From positions 784,001 through 848,000 of the forward strand of contig NZ_CP092827.1 in NCBI RefSeq assembly GCF_022533585.1: DNA of 64,000 nucleotides, written 5' to 3'. The translations under genes and the position numbers were made by a program. The DNA comes from Pseudomonas sp. LS.1a. GTDB lineage: Bacteria; Pseudomonadota; Gammaproteobacteria; Pseudomonadales; Pseudomonadaceae. The notes under the pieces were generated by a model. The model saw nothing but the letters and a program-made list of their open reading frames with translations. It did no database searches and was not told the DNA's origin. Positions 34,531 to 42,853 of the stretch are shown here, in pieces; the stretch's first letter is position 1; each line of letters starts with the position of its first letter.

Positions 34531-34607
34531 ATGGTTGAAAGCTATGGGTTTTAAACGGATCACCGTGCTGTGCCGGTGGCGTTGTCTGCGGTATGGATGC
34601 CATTCTG
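34531..34607 (-). repeat. Third copy of the hydrolase leader, without the hydrolase gene
   Basis: About 77 bp matching the leaders of the two hydrolase genes with roughly five changes; shared pieces are CAGAATGGCATCCATACCGC and AGACAACGCCACCGGCACAG. It points to the minus strand, but the ATG and gene that should follow are absent, and a terminator comes instead. To its right the similarity to the copy 2 region continues in patches up to the LysR start at 34676. Confidence 0.85.
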
Positions 34608-34624
34608 AAGTGCATATCGGATAG

Positions 34625-34676
34625 GGGCAATCAGGCAAAAGCAAGAACTTTTGGTTTAAAAAAAGGGACAATCAAG
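34625..34676. promoter_or_regulatory. Direct-repeat operator candidate before the second LysR gene
   Basis: GGGCAATCAGGC (from 34625) and GGACAATCAAG (from 34666) are direct repeats with start points 41 bp apart. The homologous region of copy 2 has AGACAATTAGGC and GGACAATTAAGC at the same 41-bp spacing (37629 and 37670). Conservation of motif and spacing in otherwise diverged DNA suggests a binding site. Confidence 0.45.
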
Positions 34677-35581
34677 TGGACCGATTTGAATGCATGCGGA
34701 CCTTCATAGCCACCGTTGACGCCAGCGGATTCACGGCGGCGGCGAGGATTCTGCATGTACCGCGCTCTAAGGTGAGTAAACAAATCCAGGCGCTGGAAGA
34801 AGCGCTTGGAGTACAGCTGCTGCATCGCACGACCCGCAGCCTGCACCTGACAGAAGCAGGCTGCGAATACTACGAAGCGTGTCGAGAAGTGGTGGCTTCG
34901 TTGGATGAGGCGGAGCAACGAGCACGGAGTGGATTGGCGCAAGTCCAAGGCGTATTACGAGTAAACGCTCCGATGTCCTTCGGTCTATGCCGTCTGGGTC
35001 CGCTGCTCCCTCAATTTCATGCGCTGTATCCGAAAGTAGAACTGCAGCTTGTTCTGAGTGATCAGCAGGTCGATCCTATCAAGGGCGGCTTCGACGTCAC
35101 GATCCGCATCGCGAGTCTTGCTGACTCCTCGCTAGTAGCCAAGCATCTCTCTCCCGCACCGAGGGTCCTGGTTGCTTCTCCAGGTTATTTGGCTCAGCAC
35201 GGCTTTCCTGAAACGCCTAAGGACCTGGCCTGTCACAAATGCCTCAATTATGGGTATCTGCAGAGCGGCGCTAGCTTGCAACTGAGCAACGGAAAAGAAA
35301 TCCAGCGTGTTCACGTGACCGGACCGCTGCACGCCAACAATGGCGATTTGCTTGCGCAGGGTGCAGAGGCGGACATGGGTATTGCCTTGTTGCCATTGTT
35401 TATCGTGGACAAGGCGTTGGCCGAGGGGAGGTTGGTTCAGGTGCTGAAAGATTGGGAGGCCCCGCCCATTTCAATTCATGCGGTTTATCCCACAGCTCGA
35501 AGGGTCCCGCTCAAGACACGGGCCTTCCTGGACTTTCTCGCCGCTGAGCTCCGGATTCCGGAGACTGCAGCGGTATCTTAG
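34676..35581 (+). CDS. LysR family transcriptional regulator (GTG start)
   Basis: Regulator of 301 residues with an N-terminal helix-turn-helix (MRTFIATVDASGFTAAARIL and VPRSKVSKQIQALEEALGVQ) and a LysR substrate-binding domain starting at VQGVLRVNAPMSFG. The start is GTG at 34676, after AAAGGGACAATCAA; the sequence from the first residues matches the family, and no ATG lies nearby. In its present place it is divergent from the empty third hydrolase leader, so it originally may have controlled a divergent hydrolase gene. DoxX and DedA genes follow on the opposite strand. Confidence 0.9.
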   Translation: MDRFECMRTFIATVDASGFTAAARILHVPRSKVSKQIQALEEALGVQLLHRTTRSLHLTEAGCEYYEACREVVASLDEAEQRARSGLAQVQGVLRVNAPMSFGLCRLGPLLPQFHALYPKVELQLVLSDQQVDPIKGGFDVTIRIASLADSSLVAKHLSPAPRVLVASPGYLAQHGFPETPKDLACHKCLNYGYLQSGASLQLSNGKEIQRVHVTGPLHANNGDLLAQGAEADMGIALLPLFIVDKALAEGRLVQVLKDWEAPPISIHAVYPTARRVPLKTRAFLDFLAAELRIPETAAVS

Positions 35582-35620
35582 GTATGATTCTTGTGACGCA
35601 AAGAGGGTTGCACCTGAGGG

Positions 35621-36061
35621 TCACACAACCTTGGCTTTCTGAGTAAAGGCCGGTGCCTTGAAAACCCAGGCACCTGGCCCGGTGATAGCCAAACCGGCAA
35701 ACAATACAGCGAACAACCAGGCGAATTGTGCTTCCTCCAACGTCCATTCCGGATGCACTACTAATAGGGCAACACCGAGGACGGCCAAGACCGGGAGGCA
35801 AGCAAGGCGTGCAAATATGCCGAGTATGAGCAAGATGGGGCAGAGAACTTCAGCGAAGACTGCCATGGCCAACGTCAACGTCGGACCTAGGCCAAACGGA
35901 TCCTCGATACGCTGTAGCTCTGTGCTCCAGTTCAGCAGCTTGGGCAACCCGTGGATCTGCAGAAGCAAAAGCGCGGCAGAGACGCGAAAAAAAAGTAGTC
36001 CCAGTGGCACCGAGATACCTGCGAGGGGGCTCTCTTTCTGCGGGAATTCAGACTTAGACAT
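35621..36061 (-). CDS. DoxX family membrane protein (second copy)
   Basis: Membrane protein of 146 residues in the DoxX superfamily: LGLLFFRVSAALLLLQIHGL then KLLNWSTELQRIEDPFGLGP, and three further helices. The start at 36061 (MSKSEFPQKE) has the strong site AGGAGG; the upstream in-frame start at 36103 is less likely. It is only distantly related to the DoxX protein at 21341. Convergent with the LysR gene and 69 bp downstream of a DedA gene on the same strand. Confidence 0.83.
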   Translation of the reverse strand: MSKSEFPQKESPLAGISVPLGLLFFRVSAALLLLQIHGLPKLLNWSTELQRIEDPFGLGPTLTLAMAVFAEVLCPILLILGIFARLACLPVLAVLGVALLVVHPEWTLEEAQFAWLFAVLFAGLAITGPGAWVFKAPAFTQKAKVV

Positions 36062-36130
36062 TGAGAATAAACCTCCTATCGTGACGATGACGCCTTGGAT
36101 CACCGTTAAAAATTGTGCGATTGCCGCGAG

Positions 36131-36754
36131 CTATTTCGTAACCGGGCTTCGCATCGCATGTTTCAAAGCAGAAAGTGCTGCTCTGAAGACCATGAGGGTG
36201 AGCCCACCAATTCCCACTGCGGCCAGACCCAACAGCAGGTAGTCTTTTAAGCTGTCAAAGGCATACAAGATTGGCCGACCAAAGCCTGCGCCGAGGGCCA
36301 GAGCGCTACAGCACCAAAGGAGCGAGCCGAGAATGCTGTAGGCGACGAAGTGCGATTTGGGCATAGCCATTTGGCCGGCCAACAACGTTGAGACGGCGCC
36401 TGCGCCAGGTACGAATTTGGCGAAGACTAAGACTACCGGTCCATACCTCAGGTAAGCCTTCCTGCCTTGAGCGAAGGCCGCCCCCATCTTGGGAGAACCC
36501 CGACAGATTCGTCTGGTGAGGACTTCGCCGAAACGGCTGCCCATCCAGTACCAGATACTGTCCGCCACCAAGCACACAACCACAGCCATGGCGATGACCA
36601 AGGCAGGATCGGGCGCGCCGTGCTCGCTAGCGAAGGCGCCTGCAAGCACGAGTGAAGGGTAGGACGGGATTGGTAATCCAATCTGGTCGCCAAACACATT
36701 CAATGCGAGCAGCGACAATGGGTGATTGACTGCGAAGCTCTCAATTGGACTCAT
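36131..36754 (-). CDS. DedA family membrane protein
   Basis: Inner-membrane protein of 207 residues of the DedA/VTT family, thought to be lipid scramblases or proton-coupled transporters. It has the family-typical FGDQIGLPIPSYPSLVLAGA, SIWYWMGSRFGEVLTRRICR and the key motif FAKFVPGAGAVSTLLAGQMA, which contains the conserved F-x-R/K-x-x-P-G-x-R-like region. Encoded upstream of the second DoxX gene and probably co-transcribed with it. Confidence 0.87.
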   Translation of the reverse strand: MSPIESFAVNHPLSLLALNVFGDQIGLPIPSYPSLVLAGAFASEHGAPDPALVIAMAVVVCLVADSIWYWMGSRFGEVLTRRICRGSPKMGAAFAQGRKAYLRYGPVVLVFAKFVPGAGAVSTLLAGQMAMPKSHFVAYSILGSLLWCCSALALGAGFGRPILYAFDSLKDYLLLGLAAVGIGGLTLMVFRAALSALKHAMRSPVTK

Positions 36755-36819
36755 GGCGGCACCTCTTCTGGGCTCGACTACCGTCGGATCGCTGAACGCA
36801 GGGTGCGACGAGTCAGCGC

Positions 36820-36860
36820 GAAACCAGCCGCTTGAGATATAGCCTCAAGCGGCTGGTTTC
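36820..36860. terminator. Strong hairpin downstream of hydrolase copy 2
   Basis: GAAACCAGCCGCTTGAG, a 7-base loop and CTCAAGCGGCTGGTTTC form a perfect 17-bp stem between the DedA start and the stop of hydrolase copy 2. The arms end in GAAA and TTTC. It is probably the terminator of copy 2. Confidence 0.8.
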
Positions 36861-36871
36861 ACGGCTAACGG

Positions 36872-37516
36872 TCAGGACACCTTACGTTGGGGGGCTTTGT
36901 GCACCATGGTGTAGGCGTAATCAACGCCCATGCCGTAGGCACCGCTGTGTTCCACGACCAGGTCCATGACCGCCTGGTAGGTGTCCTCGTGTGCCCAGTC
37001 ACGCTGGTATTCCAGCAGAACCTGCTGCCAGGTCACCGGAATCGCACCGGCCTGAATCATGCGCTGCACCGACATGTCGTGTGCTTCCTGAGTGGTGCCA
37101 CCCGAGGCGTCGGTGACGATGTACACCTCGTAGCCGGCTTCCATGGCTTCCAGAGCCGGGAAGGTCAGGCAGACCTCGGTCCACAGCGCGGCCATGACCA
37201 GCTTCTTGCGGCCGGTGGCCTTCACGGCTTCAACCAGCTTGGCGTCTTCCCAGCTGTTCATCGAGGTGCGCTCGATCGGCTTGGCGCCCGGGTTCACTGC
37301 CAGCAGTTCGGGCCAGATATAACCGCTGAAGCTTTCGGTTTCGACCGAGGTGTAGATGGTCGGCACGTTGAAGATCCTGGCGGCCTTGGCCAGGCCAACG
37401 GTGTTGTTCTTCAGGGTCTGACGGTCGATCGACTGGACACCGAAAGCCATCTGCGGCTGGTGGTCGATCAGGATCAGAGTGGAGTTGGTTGGGTTCAGCA
37501 GTTCGCGTTTGGACAT
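36872..37516 (-). CDS. Isochorismatase-fold cysteine hydrolase, copy 2
   Basis: Second copy of the 214-residue hydrolase at 31916, in opposite orientation, with the same catalytic Asp18 and Cys116. Seen differences are Thr13 for Ala13, Glu for Lys in AHEDTYQ, and a C-terminus QRKVS. The start is the ATG at 37516, equivalent to copy 1; the frame is open to 37675. The upstream region carries paired direct repeats (37629-37681) that copy 1 lacks in clear form. The near identity with copy 1 means recent duplication or ongoing gene conversion. Confidence 0.92.
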   Translation of the reverse strand: MSKRELLNPTNSTLILIDHQPQMAFGVQSIDRQTLKNNTVGLAKAARIFNVPTIYTSVETESFSGYIWPELLAVNPGAKPIERTSMNSWEDAKLVEAVKATGRKKLVMAALWTEVCLTFPALEAMEAGYEVYIVTDASGGTTQEAHDMSVQRMIQAGAIPVTWQQVLLEYQRDWAHEDTYQAVMDLVVEHSGAYGMGVDYAYTMVHKAPQRKVS

Positions 37517-37611
37517 GGTCGTGATCTCTTCAGAATGGTTGAAAGCCATGGGTTTTAAATGGGTCACCGCGCTGTGCCGGTGGCGTTGTCTGCGGTATGG
37601 ATGCCATTCTG
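36894..37611 (-). repeat. Right arm of the 718-bp inverted repeat
   Basis: Partner of 31821-32538 in reverse orientation, covering the leader and all but the last codons of hydrolase copy 2. The two arms enclose about 4.4 kb (receiver, MBL, LysR, DoxX and DedA genes), which could invert by homologous recombination. Confidence 0.9.
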
Positions 37612-37628
37612 ACGAAGGGTCTATTTCA

Positions 37629-37681
37629 AGACAATTAGGCTTAAACGGGAATGATTGTTCCTTTTTTGGGGACAATTAAGC
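37629..37681. promoter_or_regulatory. Direct-repeat operator candidate upstream of hydrolase copy 2
   Basis: AGACAATTAGGC (from 37629) and GGACAATTAAGC (from 37670) are direct repeats 41 bp apart; between them GGAATGATTGTTCC is a short inverted repeat. The same arrangement is found before the LysR gene at 34676. A LysR- or AraC-type activator site is possible. Confidence 0.45.
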
Positions 37682-37797
37682 TGCTCGCTTACGCAGACAC
37701 TATCCATCCGGATAGTGCCTTTTAATGCTTCTAATGAACGGACGGGTGAATCTGGCACGCTGACTCAGCCCACCTCCACCCGTGGTCCCGACTCGAT

Positions 37798-37938
37798 GCA
37801 AACATCCGAAATTCATTACATCCGCACTCTGTCAGGGTTGGTCCTGAGCGAGGCGGAGTGTTCGAGTTTCCGATTTGCCAGGCATTACCACTTGGATCAC
37901 CACATTGGGCTGGTTACCGACGGCATTTTCCGCCAATG
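37798..37938 (+). pseudogene. N-terminal fragment of an AraC-family regulator
   Basis: From the ATG at 37798 the frame reads MQTSEIHYIRTLSGLVL and then RFARHYHLDHHIGLVTDG, which resembles the sugar-binding-like N-terminus of AraC regulators (the HxHxxxxIGLVxxG strand). After about residue 46 the similarity stops and the sequence belongs to the integrase remnant on the other strand, although the frame stays open to 38074. The regulator lay divergent from hydrolase copy 2 and was truncated there. Confidence 0.65.
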
Positions 37939-37939
37939 T

Positions 37940-38234
37940 CTGCAAGGCCTTTCATGCACGCAACAAGCTCGCCTCGATACTTATAGACCGATCTGTTTGA
38001 GATTCGAACTGGAAAATGGCGCCAGTCTAAGCCTGAACTTTCCAGGTGAGAGGCATAGGCGTGAAGGTGTTTAAGGAGAGCGTTTACCGTTTCAACATCT
38101 CGATGCTGAGTCTGGATTTTGTCTAACGCCCACAGATTCACCTCTGACCAGCTCGCACCCGTATCCCAGAAAATTTGCGGAAGGTGTTTGATGTCAGGTA
38201 GGCGTAGATGGGGGGGTAAAGGTGGAGGGACCAC
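37940..38234 (-). pseudogene. N-terminal fragment of a tyrosine site-specific integrase
   Basis: The minus strand from 38234 encodes LPDIKHLPQIFWDTGASWSE and NLWALDKIQT, then TVNALLKHLHAYASHLESSG, LDWRHFPVRISN and VYKYRGELVACM. This is the SAM-like arm-binding and core-binding N-terminal region of Pseudomonas phage-type integrases. The catalytic domain (R..HxxR..Y) is completely absent: the sequence runs into the AraC fragment near 37940. It marks the right border of the accessory block, next to ychF. Confidence 0.72.
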
Positions 38235-38344
38235 AGGAGGTGGTGGAGGAGACAGGAGAAAGGTGAACGTATTCCAGACAAGCCATATGAGCCTCCTCTA
38301 AAGAGCTGCCCGAGATGAGCTCGAGCTAGCACTTTACAGATTGA

Positions 38345-38388
38345 CAGCCAACCATCGTGTCCATAGGTTGGCACATGATGGTTGGCTG
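38345..38388. terminator. Hairpin downstream of ychF
   Basis: CAGCCAACCATCGTGT and ACATGATGGTTGGCTG form an imperfect long stem with a 12-base loop, 15 bp beyond the ychF stop. The T-run is weak. From 38235 to 38344 there is a purine-rich stretch (for example GGAGGTGGTGGAGGAG) and no gene. Confidence 0.6.
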
Positions 38389-38402
38389 CCAATGAGCACT
38401 CA

Positions 38403-39503
38403 CTATACGTTGAAGCGGAAGTGCATCACATCGCCGTCTTTGACGATGTAATCCTTTCCTTCCAAGCGCCATTTACCGGCTTCCTTGGCACCGCTCTCAC
38501 CCTTGAACTGGATGAAGTCGTCATAGGCCACCACTTCAGCGCGGATGAAGCCTTTTTCGAAGTCGGTGTGGATCACGCCAGCGGCTTGTGGTGCGGTGGC
38601 ACCGACGCGTACGGTCCAGGCACGTACTTCCTGCACGCCGGCAGTGAAGTAGGTTTGCAGGTTCAGCAGTTCGTAACCGGCGCGGATCACGCGGTTCAGG
38701 CCAGGCTCTTCCAGGCCCAGGGCCTCGAGGAACATGTCCTTCTCTTCACCGTCTTCCAGCTCGGCGATTTCCGCTTCGATCTTGTTGCACACCGGCACCA
38801 CCACCGCGCCTTCTTCCTCGGCAATGGCCTTGACCACGTCCAGGTGCGGGTTGTTGTCGAAGCCGTCTTCGGCCACGTTGGCGATATACATCACCGGCTT
38901 GCTGGTCAGCAGGTGGAAGCCGCGGATGACCGCCTTGTCTTCGGCGCTCATGTTCTTCATCAGGCTGCGTGCAGGCTTGCCTTCGGTGAAGTGCGGGATC
39001 AGCTGCTCGAGGATGGCCTTCTGCGCCAGGGCGTCCTTGTCGCCGCCCTTGGCGTTGCGGGCAACCTTCTGCAACTGCTTCTCGCAGCTGTCGAGGTCGG
39101 CGAAGATCAGTTCGAGGTCGATGATCTCGATGTCACGCTTGGGGTCGACGCTGTTGGAAACGTGGATCACGTTCTCGTCTTCGAAGCAGCGCACCACGTG
39201 GGCAATGGCGTCGGTCTCGCGGATGTTGGCGAGGAACTTGTTGCCCAGGCCTTCGCCTTTCGAAGCACCAGCCACCAGGCCGGCGATGTCGACGAATTCC
39301 ATGGTGGTCGGCAGGATGCGGTTTGGCTTGACGATTTCAGCCAGCGCATTCAGGCGCGCATCGGGCATTGGCACGATGCCGCTGTTTGGCTCGATGGTGC
39401 AGAAAGGGAAGTTCTCCGCCGCGATGCCAGACTTGGTCAGGGCGTTGAACAGGGTGGACTTGCCGACGTTGGGCAGGCCGACGATGCCGCAATTGAAACC
39501 CAT
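38403..39503 (-). CDS. ychF: Redox-regulated ATPase YchF
   Basis: OLA1/YchF-type P-loop ATPase of the TRAFAC class that binds ribosomes and responds to oxidative stress. The G1 loop [14 protein letters not shown] is at residues 8-21, the G3 site is DIAGLV, and the altered G4 motif NxxE replaces NKxD (YIANVAED), which explains ATP preference. A TGS domain ends the protein ([20 protein letters not shown]). 366 residues, standard length (363 in E. coli). It is the first core gene right of the accessory block and lies 23 bp downstream of pth on the same strand, the usual gamma-proteobacterial order. Confidence 0.97.
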   Translation of the reverse strand: MGFNCGIVGLPNVGKSTLFNALTKSGIAAENFPFCTIEPNSGIVPMPDARLNALAEIVKPNRILPTTMEFVDIAGLVAGASKGEGLGNKFLANIRETDAIAHVVRCFEDENVIHVSNSVDPKRDIEIIDLELIFADLDSCEKQLQKVARNAKGGDKDALAQKAILEQLIPHFTEGKPARSLMKNMSAEDKAVIRGFHLLTSKPVMYIANVAEDGFDNNPHLDVVKAIAEEEGAVVVPVCNKIEAEIAELEDGEEKDMFLEALGLEEPGLNRVIRAGYELLNLQTYFTAGVQEVRAWTVRVGATAPQAAGVIHTDFEKGFIRAEVVAYDDFIQFKGESGAKEAGKWRLEGKDYIVKDGDVMHFRFNV

Positions 39504-39526
39504 GGGTATTCCCCTCTCTAAGGAAA

Positions 39527-40111
39527 TCAGGCCTTCTGGCTGTGCAGCTCGCGCATCGCTTTGGCGAAGTCGCCGGCAAGCACGTCCGGCAGCACGCCGA
39601 GGGCAAAATCGATGCTGGCGTCGAGCTTCTCCTGCTCGGCGCGCGGCGCGCGGCCCAGGACGAAGTTGGAGACCAGTTTGGCGTCGCCCGGGTGGCCGAT
39701 GCCAAGCCGCAGGCGGTGGAAGTCGTTCTGGTTGCCGAGCTGCGCGATGATGTCGCGCAGGCCGTTGTGCCCACCATGGCCACCGCCGCGCTTGAGCTTG
39801 GCGACGCCCGGGGGCAGGTCGAGTTCGTCATGCGCCACCAGGATCGCTTCCGGCTTGATGCGGAAGAAATTGGCCAAGGCCGCCACGGACTGGCCGCTAC
39901 GGTTCATGTAGGTGGTGGGGATGAGCAGACGAACGTCGTTGCCCTGATGGCTGAATTTAGCCGTCAGGCCGAAATATTTGCGGTCAGCGGTCAACGAGAC
40001 GCGCTGGGCGCTGGCAATGCGTTCAACGAAAAGAGCCCCTGCGTTATGCCGGGTCTGTTCGTATTCGGGGCCGGGGTTACCCAGGCCGACGATCAACTGG
40101 ATGGCGGTCAC
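39527..40111 (-). CDS. pth: Peptidyl-tRNA hydrolase
   Basis: Recycles peptidyl-tRNA released by stalled ribosomes. 194 residues with the family start [20 protein letters not shown] (catalytic His19 or its neighbour in TRHNAG), [10 protein letters not shown] and [20 protein letters not shown], and GHNGLRDI. It is placed between rplY and ychF on one strand, as in other pseudomonads, so translation-related genes are co-transcribed. Confidence 0.97.
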
Positions 40112-40190
40112 GTCAGGGGCTCTTCCTTGGAGTTGGTGGGTTACAGGGCGCGCGGCACTGTAACCCGATCAACGCCGGCGCGCGAGTGGA

Positions 40191-40784
40191 TTACTCGGCA
40201 GCGCCTTCTGCTTCTGGAGCAACGCGTGGAGCGTGAACGTTGGCAACAGCTTTGTCATCACCGTGGGCCAGAGCTACGAACTCTACGCCTTTCGGAGCTT
40301 TCAGGTCCGACAGGTGGATGATGGTGCCGATTTCAGCGTTGGCCAGGTCAACTTCGATGAACTCAGGCAGGTCTTTGGCTTCGCAGGAAACTTCGATCTC
40401 GGCTTCTACGTGGGAGATCTCGCCGCCTTTCTTGACCGGGGCTTCTTCGTTGACGAAGTGAACCGGTACCTTGGCGGTCAGTTTCTGGCCAGCAACGACG
40501 CGAACGAAGTCGGCGTGCATGATGAAGCCTTTGGCCGGGTGACGCTGCAGGGCCTTGACCACGACGTTTTGCTTGGCGCCGTCGACGTTCAGTTCCAGAA
40601 CGTGGCTGAAGGCAGCCTCGTTTTCGAACAGCTTGGTGATTTCCTTGGCCAGGATGGTCAGGGACTGGGCGTCCTGGTTACCACCGTAGACAACGGCTGG
40701 GATGTTGGCGGAGTGACGCAGGCGGCGGCTCGCACCTTTCCCCAGGTCAGTACGCGCTTGGGCGTTCAGAGTGAATTCGGTCAT
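40191..40784 (-). CDS. rplY: 50S ribosomal protein L25 (Ctc/TL5 type)
   Basis: 5S-rRNA-binding protein of 197 residues: an N-terminal L25 domain ([19 protein letters not shown] with NIPAVVYGG) plus the C-terminal beta domain of the CTC form, ending in an acidic, Ala-rich tail ([10 protein letters not shown]). Start at the ATG 40784 (MTEFTLNAQ), with GGAG-like GGAGAAACAAA before it; the open frame to 40844 is not needed. A hairpin separates it from prs, and pth follows after 79 bp. Confidence 0.96.
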   Translation of the reverse strand: MTEFTLNAQARTDLGKGASRRLRHSANIPAVVYGGNQDAQSLTILAKEITKLFENEAAFSHVLELNVDGAKQNVVVKALQRHPAKGFIMHADFVRVVAGQKLTAKVPVHFVNEEAPVKKGGEISHVEAEIEVSCEAKDLPEFIEVDLANAEIGTIIHLSDLKAPKGVEFVALAHGDDKAVANVHAPRVAPEAEGAAE

Positions 40785-40848
40785 TTTGTTTCTCCAAAAT
40801 AGCCCCCCGAGGGCGTTTGCGACCAGCGCCAACGGGGATGGCAAAAAA

Positions 40849-40881
40849 GCCCCGCCCCAACAACCAGTGTTGGGGCGGGGC
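40849..40881 (-). terminator. Rho-independent terminator of prs
   Basis: On the minus strand GCCCCGCCCCAAC, a 7-base loop and GTTGGGGCGGGGC give a 13-bp GC-rich stem followed by TTTTTT. It lies 25 bp after the prs stop and before rplY. Confidence 0.92.
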
Positions 40882-40905
40882 GCTTTTCGTCAGCGTGTGT
40901 TCCGC

Positions 40906-41847
40906 TTAGCGGAACATCGCGCTGATCGATTCTTCGTTGCTGATGCGGCGGACCGCTTCAGCGACAACCGGTGCGATATCCAGCTGACGGATACGGTCAC
41001 AGGCTTGAGCAGCGGCGGACAGCGGAACGGTGTTGGTCACCACCAGCTCGTCCAGTACCGACTTCTCGATGTTCTCGATCGCGCGGCCCGACAGGACAGG
41101 GTGCGTGCAGTAGGCGTAAACCTTGGCAGCGCCGTGTTCTTTCAGGGCTTTGGCCGCGTGGCACAGGGTGCCGGCGGTGTCGACCATGTCGTCTACCAGG
41201 ATGCAGGTGCGCCCTTCGACGTCGCCGATGATGTGCATGACCTCGGAGTGGTTAGCCTTCTCGCGGCGCTTGTCGATGATACCCAGGTCGACGCCCAGGG
41301 ACTTGGCGACGGCACGTGCGCGCACGACACCACCGATGTCCGGGGAGACGATCATCAGGTTCTCGAAACGCTGGTCTTCGATATCGTCGACCAGTACGGG
41401 CGAGCCGTAGATGTTGTCGACCGGGATATCGAAGAAACCCTGGATCTGGTCAGCGTGCAGGTCGACGGTGAGTACACGGTCGATACCGACGACAGTGAGC
41501 ATGTCAGCGACGACTTTGGCGCTGATGGCTACACGTGCCGAACGCGGACGGCGGTCCTGGCGGGCGTATCCGAAGTAAGGAATCACGGCGGTGATTCGGG
41601 ATGCTGAGGAGCGGCGGAAGGCGTCGGCCATCACTACCAGTTCCATCAGGTTATCGTTGGTCGGGGCACAGGTCGGCTGAATAATGAAGACGTCTTTACC
41701 ACGAACGTTTTCATTGATCTCGGCACTGATCTCGCCGTCGGAGAACTTACCGACAGAGACATCACCGAGAGGGATATGCAGCTGACGTACTACACGCCGA
41801 GCCAGATCGGGGTTGGCATTCCCCGTAAAGACCATCATCTTGGACAC
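40906..41847 (-). CDS. prs: Ribose-phosphate pyrophosphokinase
   Basis: Makes PRPP from ribose 5-phosphate and ATP for nucleotide, His and Trp synthesis. 313 residues with GRFSDGE-type motif ([19 protein letters not shown]), the flexible loop [15 protein letters not shown], and the PRPP-binding site [13 protein letters not shown]. The conserved C-terminus [13 protein letters not shown] is intact. The frame is open to 42138 across the tRNA gene. I choose GTG at 41847 ([14 protein letters not shown], with CAGGTACTGC before it); ATG at 41838 is an alternative. It follows the tRNA-Gln gene on the same strand. Confidence 0.96.
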   Translation of the reverse strand: MSKMMVFTGNANPDLARRVVRQLHIPLGDVSVGKFSDGEISAEINENVRGKDVFIIQPTCAPTNDNLMELVVMADAFRRSSASRITAVIPYFGYARQDRRPRSARVAISAKVVADMLTVVGIDRVLTVDLHADQIQGFFDIPVDNIYGSPVLVDDIEDQRFENLMIVSPDIGGVVRARAVAKSLGVDLGIIDKRREKANHSEVMHIIGDVEGRTCILVDDMVDTAGTLCHAAKALKEHGAAKVYAYCTHPVLSGRAIENIEKSVLDELVVTNTVPLSAAAQACDRIRQLDIAPVVAEAVRRISNEESISAMFR

Positions 41848-41894
41848 GCGCAGTACCTGAAGGCTGAGGGTAACCTGGATGAGTATAAGGAAAA

Positions 41895-41969
41895 TGGCAG
41901 GGGCGGCTGGATTCGAACCAACGCATGGCAGGATCAAAACCTGCTGCCTTACCGCTTGGCGACGCCCCT
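41895..41969 (-). tRNA. tRNA-Gln (anticodon UUG)
   Basis: On the minus strand a 75-nt cloverleaf can be traced: acceptor AGGGGCG/CGCCCCT, D-arm GCC-AAGCGGTAA-GGC, anticodon arm GCAGG-TTTTGAT-CCTGC with anticodon TTG, variable CATGC, T-arm GTTGG-TTCGAAT-CCAGC, discriminator G, and an encoded CCA. It sits between ispE and prs, the same place as in other Pseudomonas. The gene is intact, and no integrase lies beside it. Confidence 0.97.
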
Positions 41970-41989
41970 GTATCTGTTGCTGCGAACGC

Positions 41990-42850
41990 TTATGCGCTCG
42001 ACTTCTTGACCAGACTTTGCAGCTTGCGATGCAACATCGAAACGTTGCTTCCTTTCGCCACAAACCCTGTTTGGGTCGCTGAAAGAAGGGCCAGAACTTT
42101 ATCAGCTTCGGCTTTGCTTGGGAAGGCCCCAAACACACAACTTCCAGTACCGGTTAATCGAGCCTCAGTGAATTTGCCCAGTGAATTCAACGCATTGCGA
42201 ACTTCCGGGTAACTCTGCTCTACCACCGGTTGGCAGTCATTTCGACTGTTTCCCTCGGGAACGGGGCGCATCTTAAGGGGGAGTGAATCACGTGTCAACT
42301 GTGGATGTGAAAAAATTTCTACTGTGCTGACAGACACTTGCGGCACCAGCACGACATACCACGGCTCCTCCGGGTCGACCGGGGTCAGTTGTTCACCCAC
42401 GCCCTGGGCGAATGCCGCGTGGCCGCGCACGAATACCGGTACGTCGGCGCCCAGGCTCAGGCCCAGTGCGGCCAGGCGGTCTTCGTTCCAGTCCAGTTGC
42501 CACAGGTGGGTGAGGGCCAACAGGGTAGTGGCGGCATCCGAGCTGCCGCCGCCGATGCCACCGCCCATGGGCAGCACCTTGCTCAACCAGATGTCGGCGC
42601 CCAACGTCGTGCCGGATTGCTCCTGCAGCTTGCGCGCGGCACGCACGATCAGGTTGCTGTCGTGCGGTACCGCCTCGATCTCGGTATGCAGGCGGATCAC
42701 GCCGTCGTCACGCAAGGCAAAGTGCAGTTCGTCGCCGTGATCGAGAAACTGGAACACGGTTTCCAGCTCGTGATAGCCGTCGGCGCGGCGGCCGATGATG
42801 TGCAGCCACAGGTTGAGCTTGGCCGGGGCGGGCAGGGTAAGGGTTTGCAT
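41990..42850 (-). CDS. ispE: 4-diphosphocytidyl-2-C-methyl-D-erythritol kinase
   Basis: GHMP kinase of the non-mevalonate isoprenoid pathway, 286 residues. Start region [20 protein letters not shown] contains the substrate Lys; the ATP loop is [18 protein letters not shown]; the C-terminal motif is [12 protein letters not shown]. It starts 3 bp after lolB and is followed by the tRNA-Gln gene, all on the minus strand, so ispE, lolB and the TPR lipoprotein gene form one transcript that may run into the tRNA. Confidence 0.97.
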   Translation of the reverse strand: MQTLTLPAPAKLNLWLHIIGRRADGYHELETVFQFLDHGDELHFALRDDGVIRLHTEIEAVPHDSNLIVRAARKLQEQSGTTLGADIWLSKVLPMGGGIGGGSSDAATTLLALTHLWQLDWNEDRLAALGLSLGADVPVFVRGHAAFAQGVGEQLTPVDPEEPWYVVLVPQVSVSTVEIFSHPQLTRDSLPLKMRPVPEGNSRNDCQPVVEQSYPEVRNALNSLGKFTEARLTGTGSCVFGAFPSKAEADKVLALLSATQTGFVAKGSNVSMLHRKLQSLVKKSSA

Positions 42851-42853
42851 GTA

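Noticed and set aside
38138..38392. 84-codon minus-strand frame between ychF and the integrase remnant
   Set aside because: It spans the ychF hairpin and the purine-rich tract, and its sequence has no family resemblance; the integrase frame explains part of it better.
41895..41969. tRNA-Gln as attachment site of the accessory block
   Set aside because: The tRNA is 3.5 kb away from the block border with core genes between, and I see no duplicate of its 3' end near 19.9 or 38.2 kb.
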